64,000 nt of DNA from Dyella japonica DSM 16301 (GCF_001010355.1 NZ_JPLA01000012.1:1-64000), one strand, 5' to 3'. Positions 1 through 9,286 are shown, counted from the first letter of the stretch. The notes: a model not told the origin generated them from the sequence alone. Translations and numbers: made by a program.

Positions 1-60
1 GGAAGCCCGCGGCAGGCGGGCCAGGTCGCGGGGTCGCGACAACCATGCGTAGAGTCACTG

Positions 61-96
61 GATCCCTGCCTTCGCAGGGATGACGAGCAAAAGAAG
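61..96. repeat. Interspersed repeat, family B (copy 1)
   Basis: A short hairpin, CCCTGC-CTTC-GCAGGG, is followed by ATGACGAGCAAAAG. The right half, GCAGGGATGACGAGCA, recurs at 61277-61292 downstream of ilvC, and both copies continue into a similar TTCGGCG tail. That identifies a small dispersed intergenic repeat rather than a unique site. No gene is seen in bases 1-223 apart from the start of ubiE. Confidence 0.55.
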
Positions 97-126
97 ACTT
101 CGGCGCCTCTAACGATAAGGCTAGAT

Positions 127-171
127 TGGCCCCTCACCCCAACCCTCTCCCCGGAGGGGAGAGGGAGAAAA
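127..171. repeat. Interspersed repeat, family C (copy 1)
   Basis: A perfect 10-bp stem (CCCTCTCCCC, loop GGA, GGGGAGAGGG) follows the sequence CCCCTCACCCCAACC. The same kind of element, with the same GGA or TGC loops, recurs twice between leuC and leuD (56642-56783). It lies just upstream of ubiE and could act as a transcription barrier for whatever precedes the window. Confidence 0.6.
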
Positions 172-223
172 GCGCGCGTTGCGCACAACGAAGCCCCGCC
201 CCCAATCCGCTACCATTACCCCC

Positions 224-979
224 ATGACCGACCAGTCCCCCAACACCACCCATTTCGGCTTCCGCGACGTCCCTGTCGCCGACAAGCAAAAGCTCGTCGG
301 CCAGGTGTTCACCTCGGTCGCGAGCAGCTATGACCTGATGAACGACCTGATGTCGTTCGGCATCCATCGCCTGTGGAAGCGCCACTTCGTGGCCGTCAGC
401 GGCGTGCGCCGCGGCGATCGCGTGCTCGATCTGGCCGGCGGTACCGGCGACATCGCCGCGCTGCTCAAGCCGGTGGTGGGCGCCGACGGCGAGATCATCG
501 TCGGCGACATCAACGCCGCCATGCTGGGCGTGGGCCGTGACCGCATGACGGATCGCGGCCTGGTGTCCGGCCTGCGCTGGACCCAGCTCAACGCCGAAGC
601 CCTGCCGTTTCCCGACAACAGCTTCGATGCGGTGACCATGGCCTTCGGCCTGCGCAACGTCACCGACAAGGACAAGGCGCTGGCGGATATCTGCCGCGTG
701 CTCAAGCCGGGCGGCCGTGCGCTGGTGCTGGAGTTCTCGCGCGTGCAGAGCGAGCTCTTCAGCAAGCTCTACGACTTCCACTCCTTCAAGGTGCTGCCCA
801 AGCTCGGCCAGCTGTTTGCCGGCGATGCGGACAGCTACCAGTACCTGGCCGAATCGATCCGCAAGCATCCGGATCAGCAGACGCTCAAGGGCATGATGGA
901 ACGCGCGGGCTTCGGCCGCGTGGACGTGCGCAATCTCAGCAACGGCATCGTCGCGATCCACCGCGGCTACAAGTTCTGA
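224..979 (+). CDS. ubiE: Ubiquinone/menaquinone biosynthesis C-methyltransferase UbiE
   Basis: Predicted SAM-dependent methyltransferase that adds the C-methyl group to the benzoquinol ring in ubiquinone synthesis (and the naphthoquinol ring where menaquinone is made); it acts in the cytoplasm at the membrane surface. The 251-residue length from this ATG equals that of E. coli UbiE. The N-terminal block with [18 protein letters not shown] is a UbiE signature. Motif [11 protein letters not shown], lies at residues 67-76, an acidic GDIN follows near 94, and [13 protein letters not shown] covers the post-I region near 125. An in-frame ATG 45 nt upstream would add residues not found in the family, and no clear Shine-Dalgarno precedes either start. 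The gene stands alone, followed by an unrelated membrane protein. Confidence 0.95.
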   Translation: MTDQSPNTTHFGFRDVPVADKQKLVGQVFTSVASSYDLMNDLMSFGIHRLWKRHFVAVSGVRRGDRVLDLAGGTGDIAALLKPVVGADGEIIVGDINAAMLGVGRDRMTDRGLVSGLRWTQLNAEALPFPDNSFDAVTMAFGLRNVTDKDKALADICRVLKPGGRALVLEFSRVQSELFSKLYDFHSFKVLPKLGQLFAGDADSYQYLAESIRKHPDQQTLKGMMERAGFGRVDVRNLSNGIVAIHRGYKF

Positions 980-1078
980 TGTTTGCCTTGGCCGGCATGC
1001 CTGTATGGCCGGCCTGCGCCGCATGCTTGCGCGGCGCGATCTAGCGGTGCGGCGCTGGTGTCCATGGAACACCACACC

Positions 1079-1738
1079 ATGACGCAGCCCTATCGCCCGC
1101 TCGCCCTGTTCGCCGCCTCGCTCGGCTGGTTCGGCCTGGCGCTGCAGTTGTGGTTCTCGATCCGCATGACCCAGGGCAACGGCGGCACGGTACTGGAGGG
1201 CGTGTGGCTGTTTCTTGGCTTCTACACCATTCTCTCCAACCTGCTGGTGACCAGCGTATTGACCGTAGCAGCCACTGGCTCGCGCGGCCGGCTGGGCGTG
1301 TTCCTGTCGCGGCCCGGCGTGCAGACGGCGGCGGCGATGAGCATCGTGATCGTCAGCGCGATCTACAACCTGATGCTGCGCCAGTTGTGGAGTCCGTCGG
1401 GCTGGTTGCTGGTGGCGGACGTGATCGTGCACGACGCCATGCCGCTGCTGTATGTCGGCTACTGGTGGCTGGCGGTACCCAAGGGCAGCTTGCGCTGGTC
1501 GCAGGTGCTGGTGTGGCAGAGCTATCCCGCGGGGTATTTCTTCTACGTGCTGCTGCGCGGCGCGGTGAACGGCTGGTATCCCTATCCGTTCCTCGACGTG
1601 CGCGCGCTGGGCTATGTGCAGGTGCTGGCCGATGCGGTCGGCGTGCTGGCGGCCTTCATCGTGGTCGCCTTGCTGCTGGTGGCCGTGGGTCGATGGCAGG
1701 CGCGCCGGCAACGGCACGCTGCCGCCGAAGTGGCCTGA
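1079..1738 (+). CDS. Pr6Pr family membrane protein
   Basis: Integral membrane protein of about 219 residues with six likely hydrophobic segments. The family is recognised from the C-terminal part, which carries SYPAGYFFYVLLRGAVNGWYP and then YPFLDV, a motif typical of proteins annotated Pr6Pr; their function is unknown. Two ATGs (1064 and 1079) are possible. The later one gives a compact N-terminus leading directly into the first membrane helix, and a weak GGAA lies 9 nt upstream. The stop codon abuts the stop of the convergent glutathione transferase with no spacer: the two stops form TGATCA. Confidence 0.75.
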   Translation: MTQPYRPLALFAASLGWFGLALQLWFSIRMTQGNGGTVLEGVWLFLGFYTILSNLLVTSVLTVAATGSRGRLGVFLSRPGVQTAAAMSIVIVSAIYNLMLRQLWSPSGWLLVADVIVHDAMPLLYVGYWWLAVPKGSLRWSQVLVWQSYPAGYFFYVLLRGAVNGWYPYPFLDVRALGYVQVLADAVGVLAAFIVVALLLVAVGRWQARRQRHAAAEVA

Positions 1739-2422
1739 TCAGCCGAAGCGAAAGTCGTCGACCACGTCGCCGTACAGACGCGTTTCCGCCTCGTGCGCGT
1801 GATCGCGCCATGGCTCGGCCAGGGCGGCGGCGTACCACTGGCGCATCGCGGGCAGTGCGAGCATGCGCTGCACGTACGCTGCAGCCGCACCTTCCATCGC
1901 AATGTCATAGCTCTGGATGCGAAACACCACCGGCGCATAGAACGCATCGACGGCGGTGAAGCTGTCCCCGGCGAGGAAAGGACCACCGAAGCGCGCCAGG
2001 CCTTCGTTCCACATTTCATTGATGCGCGCGATGTCGGCCTTGAGCGCGGCATCGACCGCATGCAGGCGCACGCGAACACCGCAACTCATGCCGCAGGCAT
2101 TGCGCAACGTGCTGAAGCCCGCATGCATTTCCGCCGAGGCGCAACGTGCCCAGGTGCGTGCATGCGGATCGGACGGCCAGACGCCTGGGTGGCGTTCGGC
2201 GAGATATTCCATGATCGCCAGCGAATCCCACACCACGGTGTCACCGTCATGCAGGCAGGGCACGCGACCGTTCGGTGAGAACTGGCGGAACGCATCCCAG
2301 TTGGAGCCTTCGCCAAACACGTGCAGCCGCTCGTCGAACGGGATGCCCAGCTGGGTCATCAGGAGCCAGGGACGCAACGACCACGAGGAGTAATTCTTGT
2401 TGGCGATATAGAGCGTGGTCAC
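1739..2422 (-). CDS. Glutathione S-transferase family protein
   Basis: 227-residue cytoplasmic protein with the N-terminal thioredoxin-like GST domain. TLYIANKNYSSWSLRPW carries the serine-rich glutathione-activating region, and VPCLHDGDTVVWDSLAIMEYL is the conserved Pro plus the glutathione gamma-glutamyl contact. A helical C-terminal domain follows. It probably conjugates or reduces electrophilic compounds; the substrate cannot be told. Translation starts at GTG with GGAG 5 nt upstream. It is the third gene of a leftward cluster behind the EamA transporter and the cupin, with a 20-nt gap to the cupin. Confidence 0.85.
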   Translation of the reverse strand: MTTLYIANKNYSSWSLRPWLLMTQLGIPFDERLHVFGEGSNWDAFRQFSPNGRVPCLHDGDTVVWDSLAIMEYLAERHPGVWPSDPHARTWARCASAEMHAGFSTLRNACGMSCGVRVRLHAVDAALKADIARINEMWNEGLARFGGPFLAGDSFTAVDAFYAPVVFRIQSYDIAMEGAAAAYVQRMLALPAMRQWYAAALAEPWRDHAHEAETRLYGDVVDDFRFG

Positions 2423-2442
2423 GGCGGCTCCGGCAGCGCTGA

Positions 2443-2742
2443 TCAGGTGTCGATGATCAGCAGCGTACCGCGACTGCCGCCCTCCACACTGTGCGGCACG
2501 CCCGCCGGAACCACATACAACTCGCCCGCTTCCACCCGCAGCACCTCGCCGCGGATGCGCAGCACCATCACGCCATCGAGCACGAGCAGGCCTTCGTCGT
2601 AGTCGTGGCTTTCGTCCGGGTACGGCTGCTCGTCCATGCGCAGCAGCTTCAGGCGTGCGTCGCCGAAGCTGGCGAGCACGCCTGAGGACCAGGCATGCGG
2701 CAGCTGGGCGGCGACGTCGAGCAAACGGATCGGCGTCACCAT
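2443..2742 (-). CDS. Small cupin-domain protein
   Basis: 99-residue single-domain cupin beginning MVTPIRLLDV. The first cupin motif survives as SHDYDEGLLVLDG and the second as ELYVVPAGVPHSVEGG, so the usual metal-binding histidines and acid are partly present. Such proteins bind small ligands or isomerise or detoxify them; the substrate is not evident. The start lies 1 nt after the stop of the upstream transporter gene, so translation is probably coupled. Longer in-frame starts would run back through the transporter's end and are not credible. Confidence 0.8.
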   Translation of the reverse strand: MVTPIRLLDVAAQLPHAWSSGVLASFGDARLKLLRMDEQPYPDESHDYDEGLLVLDGVMVLRIRGEVLRVEAGELYVVPAGVPHSVEGGSRGTLLIIDT

Positions 2743-2743
2743 C

Positions 2744-3664
2744 TCAGTGCTGCTTGGCCGGCGCGGCCACCACCGGCGCGCGTGCCGGCGCGCGGCGGCG
2801 GGCATTGGCCAAGACCACGCCACCGACGGTGATCACGCCGCCCAGCAGGGTCAGCAGCGTGGGCCGTTCGCCCAGCCAGACCCAGCCGATCAGGACGGCG
2901 ATCGGCGGCGAAAAATAGATGAAGCTGCTCACCTGCGAGGCGGGTGCGCGCTGCAGGGCGGCGTTCCACGCGATATAGCCGATGAAGGTGGGCGCGATGC
3001 CCAGCCACAGCAGTGCGCCGATATGCGACGCCGGGGCATGCATCAAGGCCTGCGGCAGATGCAGGCCGAACGGCAGCGAGGCCAGCGCGCCAACGAAGAA
3101 AGTGAAACCGGTGACGCCAAGCATGGTGTTGCGCGCGAACAGCGGCTTTTGCCACACGAAGAAGATCGAGCACGCCACCACGCTGACCAGTACCAGGGCC
3201 GCCATGGGTTCGATCTTCACGTCCTTGCCGCTGGTCAGCACGACCACCACCACGCCCACCAGGGCGATGCCGAGCCCAGTCAGCGTGCGCGGCGACAGGC
3301 GCTCACGCAGCCAGATCGCCGACAACGCCGCCGTTGTCGCGGGCACAAGTGAGATCAGGATGGCGGCGGTGCCGCTGGCTACGCGGGTTTCGGCCGTATT
3401 GAGGCACAAGTGGTACACGGTGAGGCCGATCACGCCAAGCAGCGTCAGTTGCGGCCAATCGCGCCGGTCAGGCATCGGCACTTTTTTCACCACCAGCAGG
3501 GCCGCGAAACACAGTGCGCCGATGGCCAGACGCGCCAGCGCCACTTCGCCGGGGGTAAATGAAGCCAGTGCATAGGCGATCGCGGCATAGGCCGACGACC
3601 AGGTGAGCAGCGCGATACCAATAAAAGCGAGCGCGCGCCCGTCGAGGCGTTCCGGGGTTTGCAT
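2744..3664 (-). CDS. EamA (DMT superfamily) transporter
   Basis: 306-residue inner-membrane protein with two EamA repeats and about ten membrane helices (first helix FIGIALLTWSSAYAAIAYA; second repeat with GVTGFTFFVGALASLPFG and SSFIYFSPPIAVLIGW). The family exports amino acids and other metabolites. The start at MQTPERL is chosen because upstream codons lack hydrophobic sequence. The gene is divergent from the Lrp/AsnC regulator with about 100 nt between starts. An Lrp-type protein next to a metabolite exporter commonly controls it, so an amino-acid effluxer is the natural guess. Confidence 0.85.
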   Translation of the reverse strand: MQTPERLDGRALAFIGIALLTWSSAYAAIAYALASFTPGEVALARLAIGALCFAALLVVKKVPMPDRRDWPQLTLLGVIGLTVYHLCLNTAETRVASGTAAILISLVPATTAALSAIWLRERLSPRTLTGLGIALVGVVVVVLTSGKDVKIEPMAALVLVSVVACSIFFVWQKPLFARNTMLGVTGFTFFVGALASLPFGLHLPQALMHAPASHIGALLWLGIAPTFIGYIAWNAALQRAPASQVSSFIYFSPPIAVLIGWVWLGERPTLLTLLGGVITVGGVVLANARRRAPARAPVVAAPAKQH

Positions 3665-3765
3665 GGGCTTGATCCGGGTGGGGAATACTGCGCATCGTAA
3701 GTTCCGGCGTGCTGCGCTTGAATGATGAATCAGCGTAGGATGAGGATGTTTCGCCAACGAACGAA

Positions 3766-4281
3766 ATGTCTATGAACGCAGTCACCTTTGAATCGAAACC
3801 GATCTGGGACGCCACGGATTGGTTGCTGCTGGAGGCCCTCCAGCAGGATGCCCGCCTGGGCTACGCCGAGCTGGGACGCAAGGTGAAACTCTCCCCACCG
3901 GCCGTGGCCGAACGGGTGAAACGGCTGGAGGAAGCCGGCGTGATCGCCGGTTACCGCGCCGTGCTCAATCCACGCAAGCTGGGCTATGAGATCGACGCCA
4001 TGATCCGCCTGCGCTGCGATGGCGGCATCTGCGCCCGCGTGGGCGTGCTGGTGGCGGATATCCCCGAGGTGCTCGACTGCCGCCGCCTGGCGGGCGAGGA
4101 CTCGGCCCTGCTGCGGGTGGTGGCCATGTCCATCCAGCATCTGGAAACCGTGCTGGACCGGCTGCTGAAGATCCACGCCAGCATCAGCACGACCACCCTG
4201 GTGGTGCTGCAGACCCCGCACGAGAACCGACCGCTGACCCGCACGATGTGGAATGCTGGCCGCGCGCTGCTGGACGACTAG
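3766..4281 (+). CDS. Lrp/AsnC family transcriptional regulator
   Basis: 171-residue DNA-binding protein. The N-terminal winged helix-turn-helix covers residues about 15-65 (LLLEALQQDARLGYAELGRKVKLSPPAVAERVKRLEEAGVI, split here only by description), followed by the GYRAVLNPRKLGYE linker and an RAM ligand-binding domain. It most likely senses an amino acid and controls the divergent EamA transporter operon. A second in-frame ATG lies two codons downstream (3772), and the choice between them is not decided by a clear ribosome site. Confidence 0.88.
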   Translation: MSMNAVTFESKPIWDATDWLLLEALQQDARLGYAELGRKVKLSPPAVAERVKRLEEAGVIAGYRAVLNPRKLGYEIDAMIRLRCDGGICARVGVLVADIPEVLDCRRLAGEDSALLRVVAMSIQHLETVLDRLLKIHASISTTTLVVLQTPHENRPLTRTMWNAGRALLDD

Positions 4282-4401
4282 CGTCCGGCACCGGCGCGCA
4301 CGGAGGAGGACGTTGGCGCCATGATCACCGCAACGGCACGCACTTTGCCTGAGAGTGGCATACCGCCCGCTCCGAGCCAGCCCTAGCCTGCCACGCGCCC
4401 C

Positions 4402-5790
4402 ATGGAACCCGACTTCCTCAACAAGATGATGGACCTCCTGTGGGATGCCATCTGTGTGGTGGACATGGAGGGTCGCTACGTCTTCGTCAGCGCCTCCTAC
4501 GAGCGCATCTTCGGCTACAAGCCGGAGGAGGTGCTCGGCAGGCGCATGATCGAGCTGGTGCATCCGGACGATCGCCAGGCCACCATCGAGGTGGCCAACG
4601 CCATCATGTCGGGCCAGCCGCAGTCGCACTTCCAGAACCGCTATATCCGCAAGGACGGCTCGGTGGTGCACATCATGTGGTCGGCGCGCTGGTCCCAGGC
4701 CGACCAACTGCGCATTGCGGTGGCGCGCGACATCACCGCGCTCAAGCGCGCCGAATCGATGACGGCCGCCCTGCACGCCATTTCCGAAGCCGCGCATACC
4801 GCGGACAACCTGCCGGCGTTGTATGAAGAGATTCACCGCATCGTCGGTGCGCTGTTGCCTGCGAACAACTTCTTCGTCGCGCTGTACGATCCCTTGCACG
4901 CCGAACTGAGCTTTCCCTATTTCGTCGACGAGCGCGACGAGGCGCCGCCCGCGCAAAGCATCGACTCGGGCACGCTGACCGCGCAGCTGATCCGCACCGG
5001 GCAGGCCTTGCTGGTCACGCCCGGCGCGCCGACCGATCCATCGCTGCCGGTGATCGGCACCGACGCGCTGCACTGGCTGGGCGTGCCGCTGTGCTCGCAG
5101 GGCGCCGCGGTGGGCGCGCTGGTGGTGCAGAGTTATTCGGATGCAACGCGCTATACGGAAACGGACAAGGAACTGCTGCAATTCGTTTCCACCCAGGTCG
5201 CGGCGGCGATCGAACGCAAGCAAGCCGAGCAGCGCCTGCATCACATTGCGCGCCACGATCCGCTGACCGACCTGGCCAATCGCGACCTGTTCCACCAGCA
5301 GTTCGAGGCGGCGCTGGAGAATGTCCGGCGCTTCGGCGGCAATCTGGCGCTGCTCTATATCGACCTGGACAAGTTCAAGCAGGTCAACGATCGCTACGGC
5401 CACCATTGCGGCGACCTGCTGTTGTGCGAAGTGGCGCAGCGCATCCGCGGCCATCTGCGCGAGGGCGACGTGGTGGGCCGCATGGGTGGCGACGAGTTCG
5501 TGGTGCTGCTGTGCCGGCTGCAATCGGTGGCCGATAGCCTGACGGTGGCCGAGAAACTGCGCGCCGCGATCAACACGCCGTTCCAGCTGGCAGACCGCAC
5601 GCTGGACGCATCCACCAGCATCGGCGTGGCCACCTATCCGCTGCACGGGCGCACCTCGCGCGATCTCACGCGCGCTGCCGACGAGGCGATGTACCAGGTC
5701 AAGAAAAACGGCGGCAACCGCGTGCGCGTGGCGCTGCCCAGCGATCTGTCTGAGGACGGCGAGCGCGCCAGCTCCGTCTCACCACGCTGA
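4402..5790 (+). CDS. Diguanylate cyclase with PAS and GAF sensor domains
   Basis: 462-residue protein predicted to make cyclic di-GMP from two GTP. An N-terminal PAS domain (residues about 5-115, including GYKPEEVLGRRMIELVHPDD) is followed by a GAF domain (about 130-270) and a GGDEF domain (about 290-445). The active-site GGDEF is intact at residues 362-366. An RxxD inhibitory site (R353, D356) sits five residues ahead of it, so product feedback is expected. There is no EAL or HD-GYP domain and no membrane helix, so it is a cytosolic sensor. The ligand of the PAS/GAF part is unknown. Confidence 0.9.
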   Translation: MEPDFLNKMMDLLWDAICVVDMEGRYVFVSASYERIFGYKPEEVLGRRMIELVHPDDRQATIEVANAIMSGQPQSHFQNRYIRKDGSVVHIMWSARWSQADQLRIAVARDITALKRAESMTAALHAISEAAHTADNLPALYEEIHRIVGALLPANNFFVALYDPLHAELSFPYFVDERDEAPPAQSIDSGTLTAQLIRTGQALLVTPGAPTDPSLPVIGTDALHWLGVPLCSQGAAVGALVVQSYSDATRYTETDKELLQFVSTQVAAAIERKQAEQRLHHIARHDPLTDLANRDLFHQQFEAALENVRRFGGNLALLYIDLDKFKQVNDRYGHHCGDLLLCEVAQRIRGHLREGDVVGRMGGDEFVVLLCRLQSVADSLTVAEKLRAAINTPFQLADRTLDASTSIGVATYPLHGRTSRDLTRAADEAMYQVKKNGGNRVRVALPSDLSEDGERASSVSPR

Positions 5791-5810
5791 GGCGTTCCGG
5801 CCATACTTTT

Positions 5811-5889
5811 GTGGGAGCGCACCCTGTGCGCGACAACCTCACGGAGCGGGGACGACAAGGCGCCTGTCGCGCACAGGGTGCGCTCCCAC
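5811..5889. repeat. REP-like palindrome, family A (copy R1, single)
   Basis: A perfect inverted repeat with two 25-nt arms (5811-5835 and 5865-5889), starting GTGGGAGCGCACCC and ending GGGTGCGCTCCCAC, around a 29-nt loop. It is the best-preserved of seven copies in the window. It lies between the stop of the diguanylate cyclase and the stop of convergent nagX, and may help end transcription from both sides. Confidence 0.85.
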
Positions 5890-5894
5890 AGTAT

Positions 5895-6968
5895 TCACAG
5901 TTTGAGATAGATCTTCTTCCTATCCATGGCATAGACGATCAACCACCACAGCGCCACGAACGCGATGGCAAACGCCACCGACGCCACGTACGGTCCGGCC
6001 ATCGGCGTGATCCAGCTGGCGAATGCGCGACGATAAAGCGGATCGAGTATGCCCAGGCCGAGCAGCAGGATCTGCATCAGTTCGGAACCGCCGTAGGCCG
6101 TCACGGCATTCACGCCAAAGCGTCGCCCGATCGCCGGCCAGCCGCGCCGGTCGATCAGCACATGGAACAGCACCAGCGCGAGCGTGGCCCAACCCGCCGT
6201 CCACAGCACGAACGACGAGGTCCACAGGTTCTTGTTGAGCGGAAACACCAGCGACCAGGCGAAGCCGAGCAGCAGGTACGCGATACCGGCCAGCGTCAGC
6301 GCCTTGATGTTCTGCTCGCGCAACCACTGGCCCGCGCGCAGGCCGAGCAGACTGGTGGCGAGCGAAGGCAGGCAGCCCAACAGTCCTTCCGGATCGTGAC
6401 CGCGGCCGCTGACCGGGTCGATCAGATAGACGGTGCGACCGAAGATGGCGAAGTCGGTGCGGCTGACGATATTGACGAAGGGTTCCAGTGAACCGCCCGC
6501 GAGCAGCAGCGCCCAGTAACCCAGCAGCAGCACGGCGATGGTGATCCATTGCGCGCGCGGCCTGGTATAGATCGCAAACGCTGCCGCACCCGCGAAGCAC
6601 ACGCCGATACGCTGCAGCACGCCAGGAAAGCGCAGGTGCGCCTGCGGCATGATCATCCATGCCAGCACGTTGATGGCCACGCCCAGCAGCAGGATGCGCA
6701 GGCCACGCTGCAGCGCCGCCCGCATCAGCACGCCCTTGTCGGCCCCCTGCTCCACGCGTGGTCCGATGGCGAGCGCAATGGACACGCCCACCACGAACAG
6801 GAAGAACGGGAACACCAGGTCGGTCGGCGTGCAGCCGTGCCACTGGGCGTGTTCCAGTGGCCAGTACACGTGATCCCAATCGCCCGGATCGTTCACCAGC
6901 AACATCAGCGCGACGGTACATCCGCGCAACGCATCGACCGAAGCTAAGCGACGAAGCGTATCCCTCAT
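5895..6968 (-). CDS. nagX: NagX-like inner-membrane acyltransferase/transporter (DUF5009 type)
   Basis: 357-residue polytopic membrane protein of the heparan-alpha-glucosaminide N-acetyltransferase-like family. The N-terminus RLASVDALRGCTVALMLLVNDPGDW and the WHGCTPTDLVFPFFLFVVG block are family signatures; about ten hydrophobic segments follow. In Xanthomonas a protein of this type, NagX, belongs to the GlcNAc regulon and is thought to transport or modify amino-sugar material at the inner membrane. Its start overlaps the stop of the GH20 gene by 4 nt, so it is the last gene of the glk1-receptor-GH9-GH20 operon. The exact reaction is uncertain. Confidence 0.85.
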   Translation of the reverse strand: MRDTLRRLASVDALRGCTVALMLLVNDPGDWDHVYWPLEHAQWHGCTPTDLVFPFFLFVVGVSIALAIGPRVEQGADKGVLMRAALQRGLRILLLGVAINVLAWMIMPQAHLRFPGVLQRIGVCFAGAAAFAIYTRPRAQWITIAVLLLGYWALLLAGGSLEPFVNIVSRTDFAIFGRTVYLIDPVSGRGHDPEGLLGCLPSLATSLLGLRAGQWLREQNIKALTLAGIAYLLLGFAWSLVFPLNKNLWTSSFVLWTAGWATLALVLFHVLIDRRGWPAIGRRFGVNAVTAYGGSELMQILLLGLGILDPLYRRAFASWITPMAGPYVASVAFAIAFVALWWLIVYAMDRKKIYLKL

Positions 6969-9265
6969 GGCACCGGCTGGTCAGCCGGCACCAAGGTCAC
7001 GGCGCCAACGCCGTAGATCGGCCCGGTAATGGGAGAGGTGAACACGAGGCACAGGTCGTGCGTGCCTGCCTGCCTGGCCAAAGCGCCCTTCAGGGTGAAG
7101 GTGGCCGGCTGATCGGTGGGCAGCGGCAGTGACGCCAGCTGCTTGCCTTTGCAGCTGTCCATGCGCACCACCAGCTCGCCCTGCGGCGTGGCCGACGGAT
7201 ACGACTTCACCAGCTTGGCCTCATGCGCCAGCGCATAGTTGCGCGGCAGGCTGGCGGTCTCCACGCGGATGGCGGCGATGTCGTCGAGCTTGGCCGCGCG
7301 ATACATGCGGCAGTTGTCGAACACGTTGATCAGATACGTCGGCGCCATGCTGGTGGCATCGGGCGTGGGCTGCACGCGCAGACGGAAATCGCTGCCCGGA
7401 CAGTTCTCCAGCTCGCCGGTGCTGCGCGTGCGCAGCGAGGGCAGATCGAGCACGCGTGCGCGCGTGGCAGCCAGCGGCGTGCCGTCAGCGGCCAGTGCCA
7501 CCGCCTTGATGGTGGTGGGCAGCTTGACCGTGAAGGGACGCACGTACAGCGGCGAGGACGCATCCGGCTCGCGGCCATCGGTGGTGTAGTGCAGGCTGCC
7601 GACCTTGGCCTGGTTCGAGAGCTTCACGCTGGCCTGGCCGCTGCTGACGGCGGCATTGCGATCGGTATCGATGGATGCAGCAAAGGCGCTGTCGGCATAG
7701 GCGATGTCCTGCATGCGATAGCGCGCCAACTGGGACGGCATGCGCTCGAGGAAACCGTGCCAGTCGTGTTCCTTCGCTGGCGTCCACGCCGCCTCGGACA
7801 ACGCGGCGATGCGCGGGAACACATTGTGCTGGACATGCCGCATGGTCGGCATATGCTCGGTCCACAGATTGGCCTGCATGCCCAGCACGTGTTTCGCCTG
7901 CGCGGCGCTCAGCGCCTTGGGCACCGCCTCGAAATCGTAGTAGCTCTGCAGCGACATGGACGGCAGGCGGCCGGTCGTTTCATCCGCAAGATCGCTCTGC
8001 ATCTGGTCGAGATACAGCTGCGGCGCCGGCGACAACACCACGTCATGGCCGAGCTTGGCCGCATCGATCGCGCCTTGGGTGCCACGCCATGACATCACCG
8101 TGGCGCTTGCGGGCACGCCGCCTTCGAGGATTTCATCCCAGCCGATCAGGCGGCGATCATGCGCCGCGAGGTACTTGCCCATCTGGTCGATGAACCAGCT
8201 CTGCATCGCGTCTTCGGTCTTGATGCCCAATGCCTTCATGCGCGCCTGCACCGCGGCGGACGCCTTCCACTGGTCCTTGACCGCCTCATCGCCGCCCACG
8301 TGGATGTAGGTGGACGGGAACAAGGCCATCACTTCGTCGAGCACGTTCTGCAGGAACTGCAAGGTGTGATCGTCGACGTTGTAGAGGTAGGGATTCACGC
8401 CCCAGTCCACCGACACCGGCGGTCGCGTGCCGGTGACGCCCAGTTCCGGATACGAGGCCACCGCTGCCTGCGCGTGGCCTGGCATGTCCAGCTCGGGCAC
8501 GATCGTGATATGGCGCTCGGCGGCATAGGCCACGATGGCCTTGATGTCGTCCTGCGTATAGAAGCCGCCGTAGCGAGGCGGCTGGGCCTGCTTGCCGACC
8601 GTCGGCGGGGTTCGCCACGCGCCGATGCGGGTGAGCTCGGGGTAGCGCTTGATCTCGATGCGCCAGCCCTGGTCATCGGTGAGATGCCAGTGCAGCGTGT
8701 TGAGCTTGTGCTGGGCCATTTGATCGATGACTGAGCGCACTTCGGCCGGCGTCCAGAAATGGCGCGCCGAGTCCAGCATCATGCCGCGCCACGCGAAACG
8801 CGGTTCGTCGCGGATATGCACGGGTTCCACGCGCACATCGCCGTTGCCCTGCGCTGGCGTCATCAGCTGCCATGCGGTGATGGCGCCGTAGAACAGGCCG
8901 GCTTCATCGCGCGCGGTGATGCGGATGCCTTGCGGCGTCACATCCAACGTATAGCCTTCCGCGTTGGCGACAGGTGCCTGCGGATCACGCTTGAGCACAA
9001 TGGCGCCCTCGCCGGCCGCACCCGCCTTCACCGCGAGCTGCAGATGGCGCGTGTGGGCGGTGAGCGAGGCGAGATACTCGGCGGTGCGGCGAGCGTTCGC
9101 GTCGCCGCTGTCGACCACGATGGCCGTCTGCGGCGTCACCGTGAAACCCTGGCCGCTAACGCTCAGCTGTGCCGGCATCGGGATCAGGTTTACCGGCGCG
9201 GCGCCGTGAGCGAAGGTGGCAAGCCCACACAGGGCCAGGGCCAGCACGCAGGAGGTTTTCTTCAT
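6965..9265 (-). CDS. Beta-N-acetylhexosaminidase, GH20
   Basis: About 766-residue exported enzyme expected to release terminal GlcNAc from chito-oligosaccharides or peptidoglycan fragments, probably in the periplasm. The signal peptide is MKKTSCVLALALCGLATFAHG. An N-terminal GH20b domain precedes the catalytic barrel, which shows LDSARHFW, LHWHLTDDQGWR and HVGGDE with the catalytic Asp-Glu pair at residues 326-327. A beta-sandwich and a further C-terminal domain extend it beyond a minimal GH20. The start at MKKT gives a proper signal peptide; an ATG five codons upstream is possible. It lies 21 nt after the GH9 gene and overlaps nagX. Confidence 0.93.
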   Translation of the reverse strand: MKKTSCVLALALCGLATFAHGAAPVNLIPMPAQLSVSGQGFTVTPQTAIVVDSGDANARRTAEYLASLTAHTRHLQLAVKAGAAGEGAIVLKRDPQAPVANAEGYTLDVTPQGIRITARDEAGLFYGAITAWQLMTPAQGNGDVRVEPVHIRDEPRFAWRGMMLDSARHFWTPAEVRSVIDQMAQHKLNTLHWHLTDDQGWRIEIKRYPELTRIGAWRTPPTVGKQAQPPRYGGFYTQDDIKAIVAYAAERHITIVPELDMPGHAQAAVASYPELGVTGTRPPVSVDWGVNPYLYNVDDHTLQFLQNVLDEVMALFPSTYIHVGGDEAVKDQWKASAAVQARMKALGIKTEDAMQSWFIDQMGKYLAAHDRRLIGWDEILEGGVPASATVMSWRGTQGAIDAAKLGHDVVLSPAPQLYLDQMQSDLADETTGRLPSMSLQSYYDFEAVPKALSAAQAKHVLGMQANLWTEHMPTMRHVQHNVFPRIAALSEAAWTPAKEHDWHGFLERMPSQLARYRMQDIAYADSAFAASIDTDRNAAVSSGQASVKLSNQAKVGSLHYTTDGREPDASSPLYVRPFTVKLPTTIKAVALAADGTPLAATRARVLDLPSLRTRSTGELENCPGSDFRLRVQPTPDATSMAPTYLINVFDNCRMYRAAKLDDIAAIRVETASLPRNYALAHEAKLVKSYPSATPQGELVVRMDSCKGKQLASLPLPTDQPATFTLKGALARQAGTHDLCLVFTSPITGPIYGVGAVTLVPADQPVP

Positions 9266-9286
9266 GGTTCGTCTCGTCATGTGACG

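Noticed and set aside
1736..1741. Convergent stop codons forming TGATCA with no spacer
   Set aside because: Compact but not rare; no sign of function beyond economy of space.
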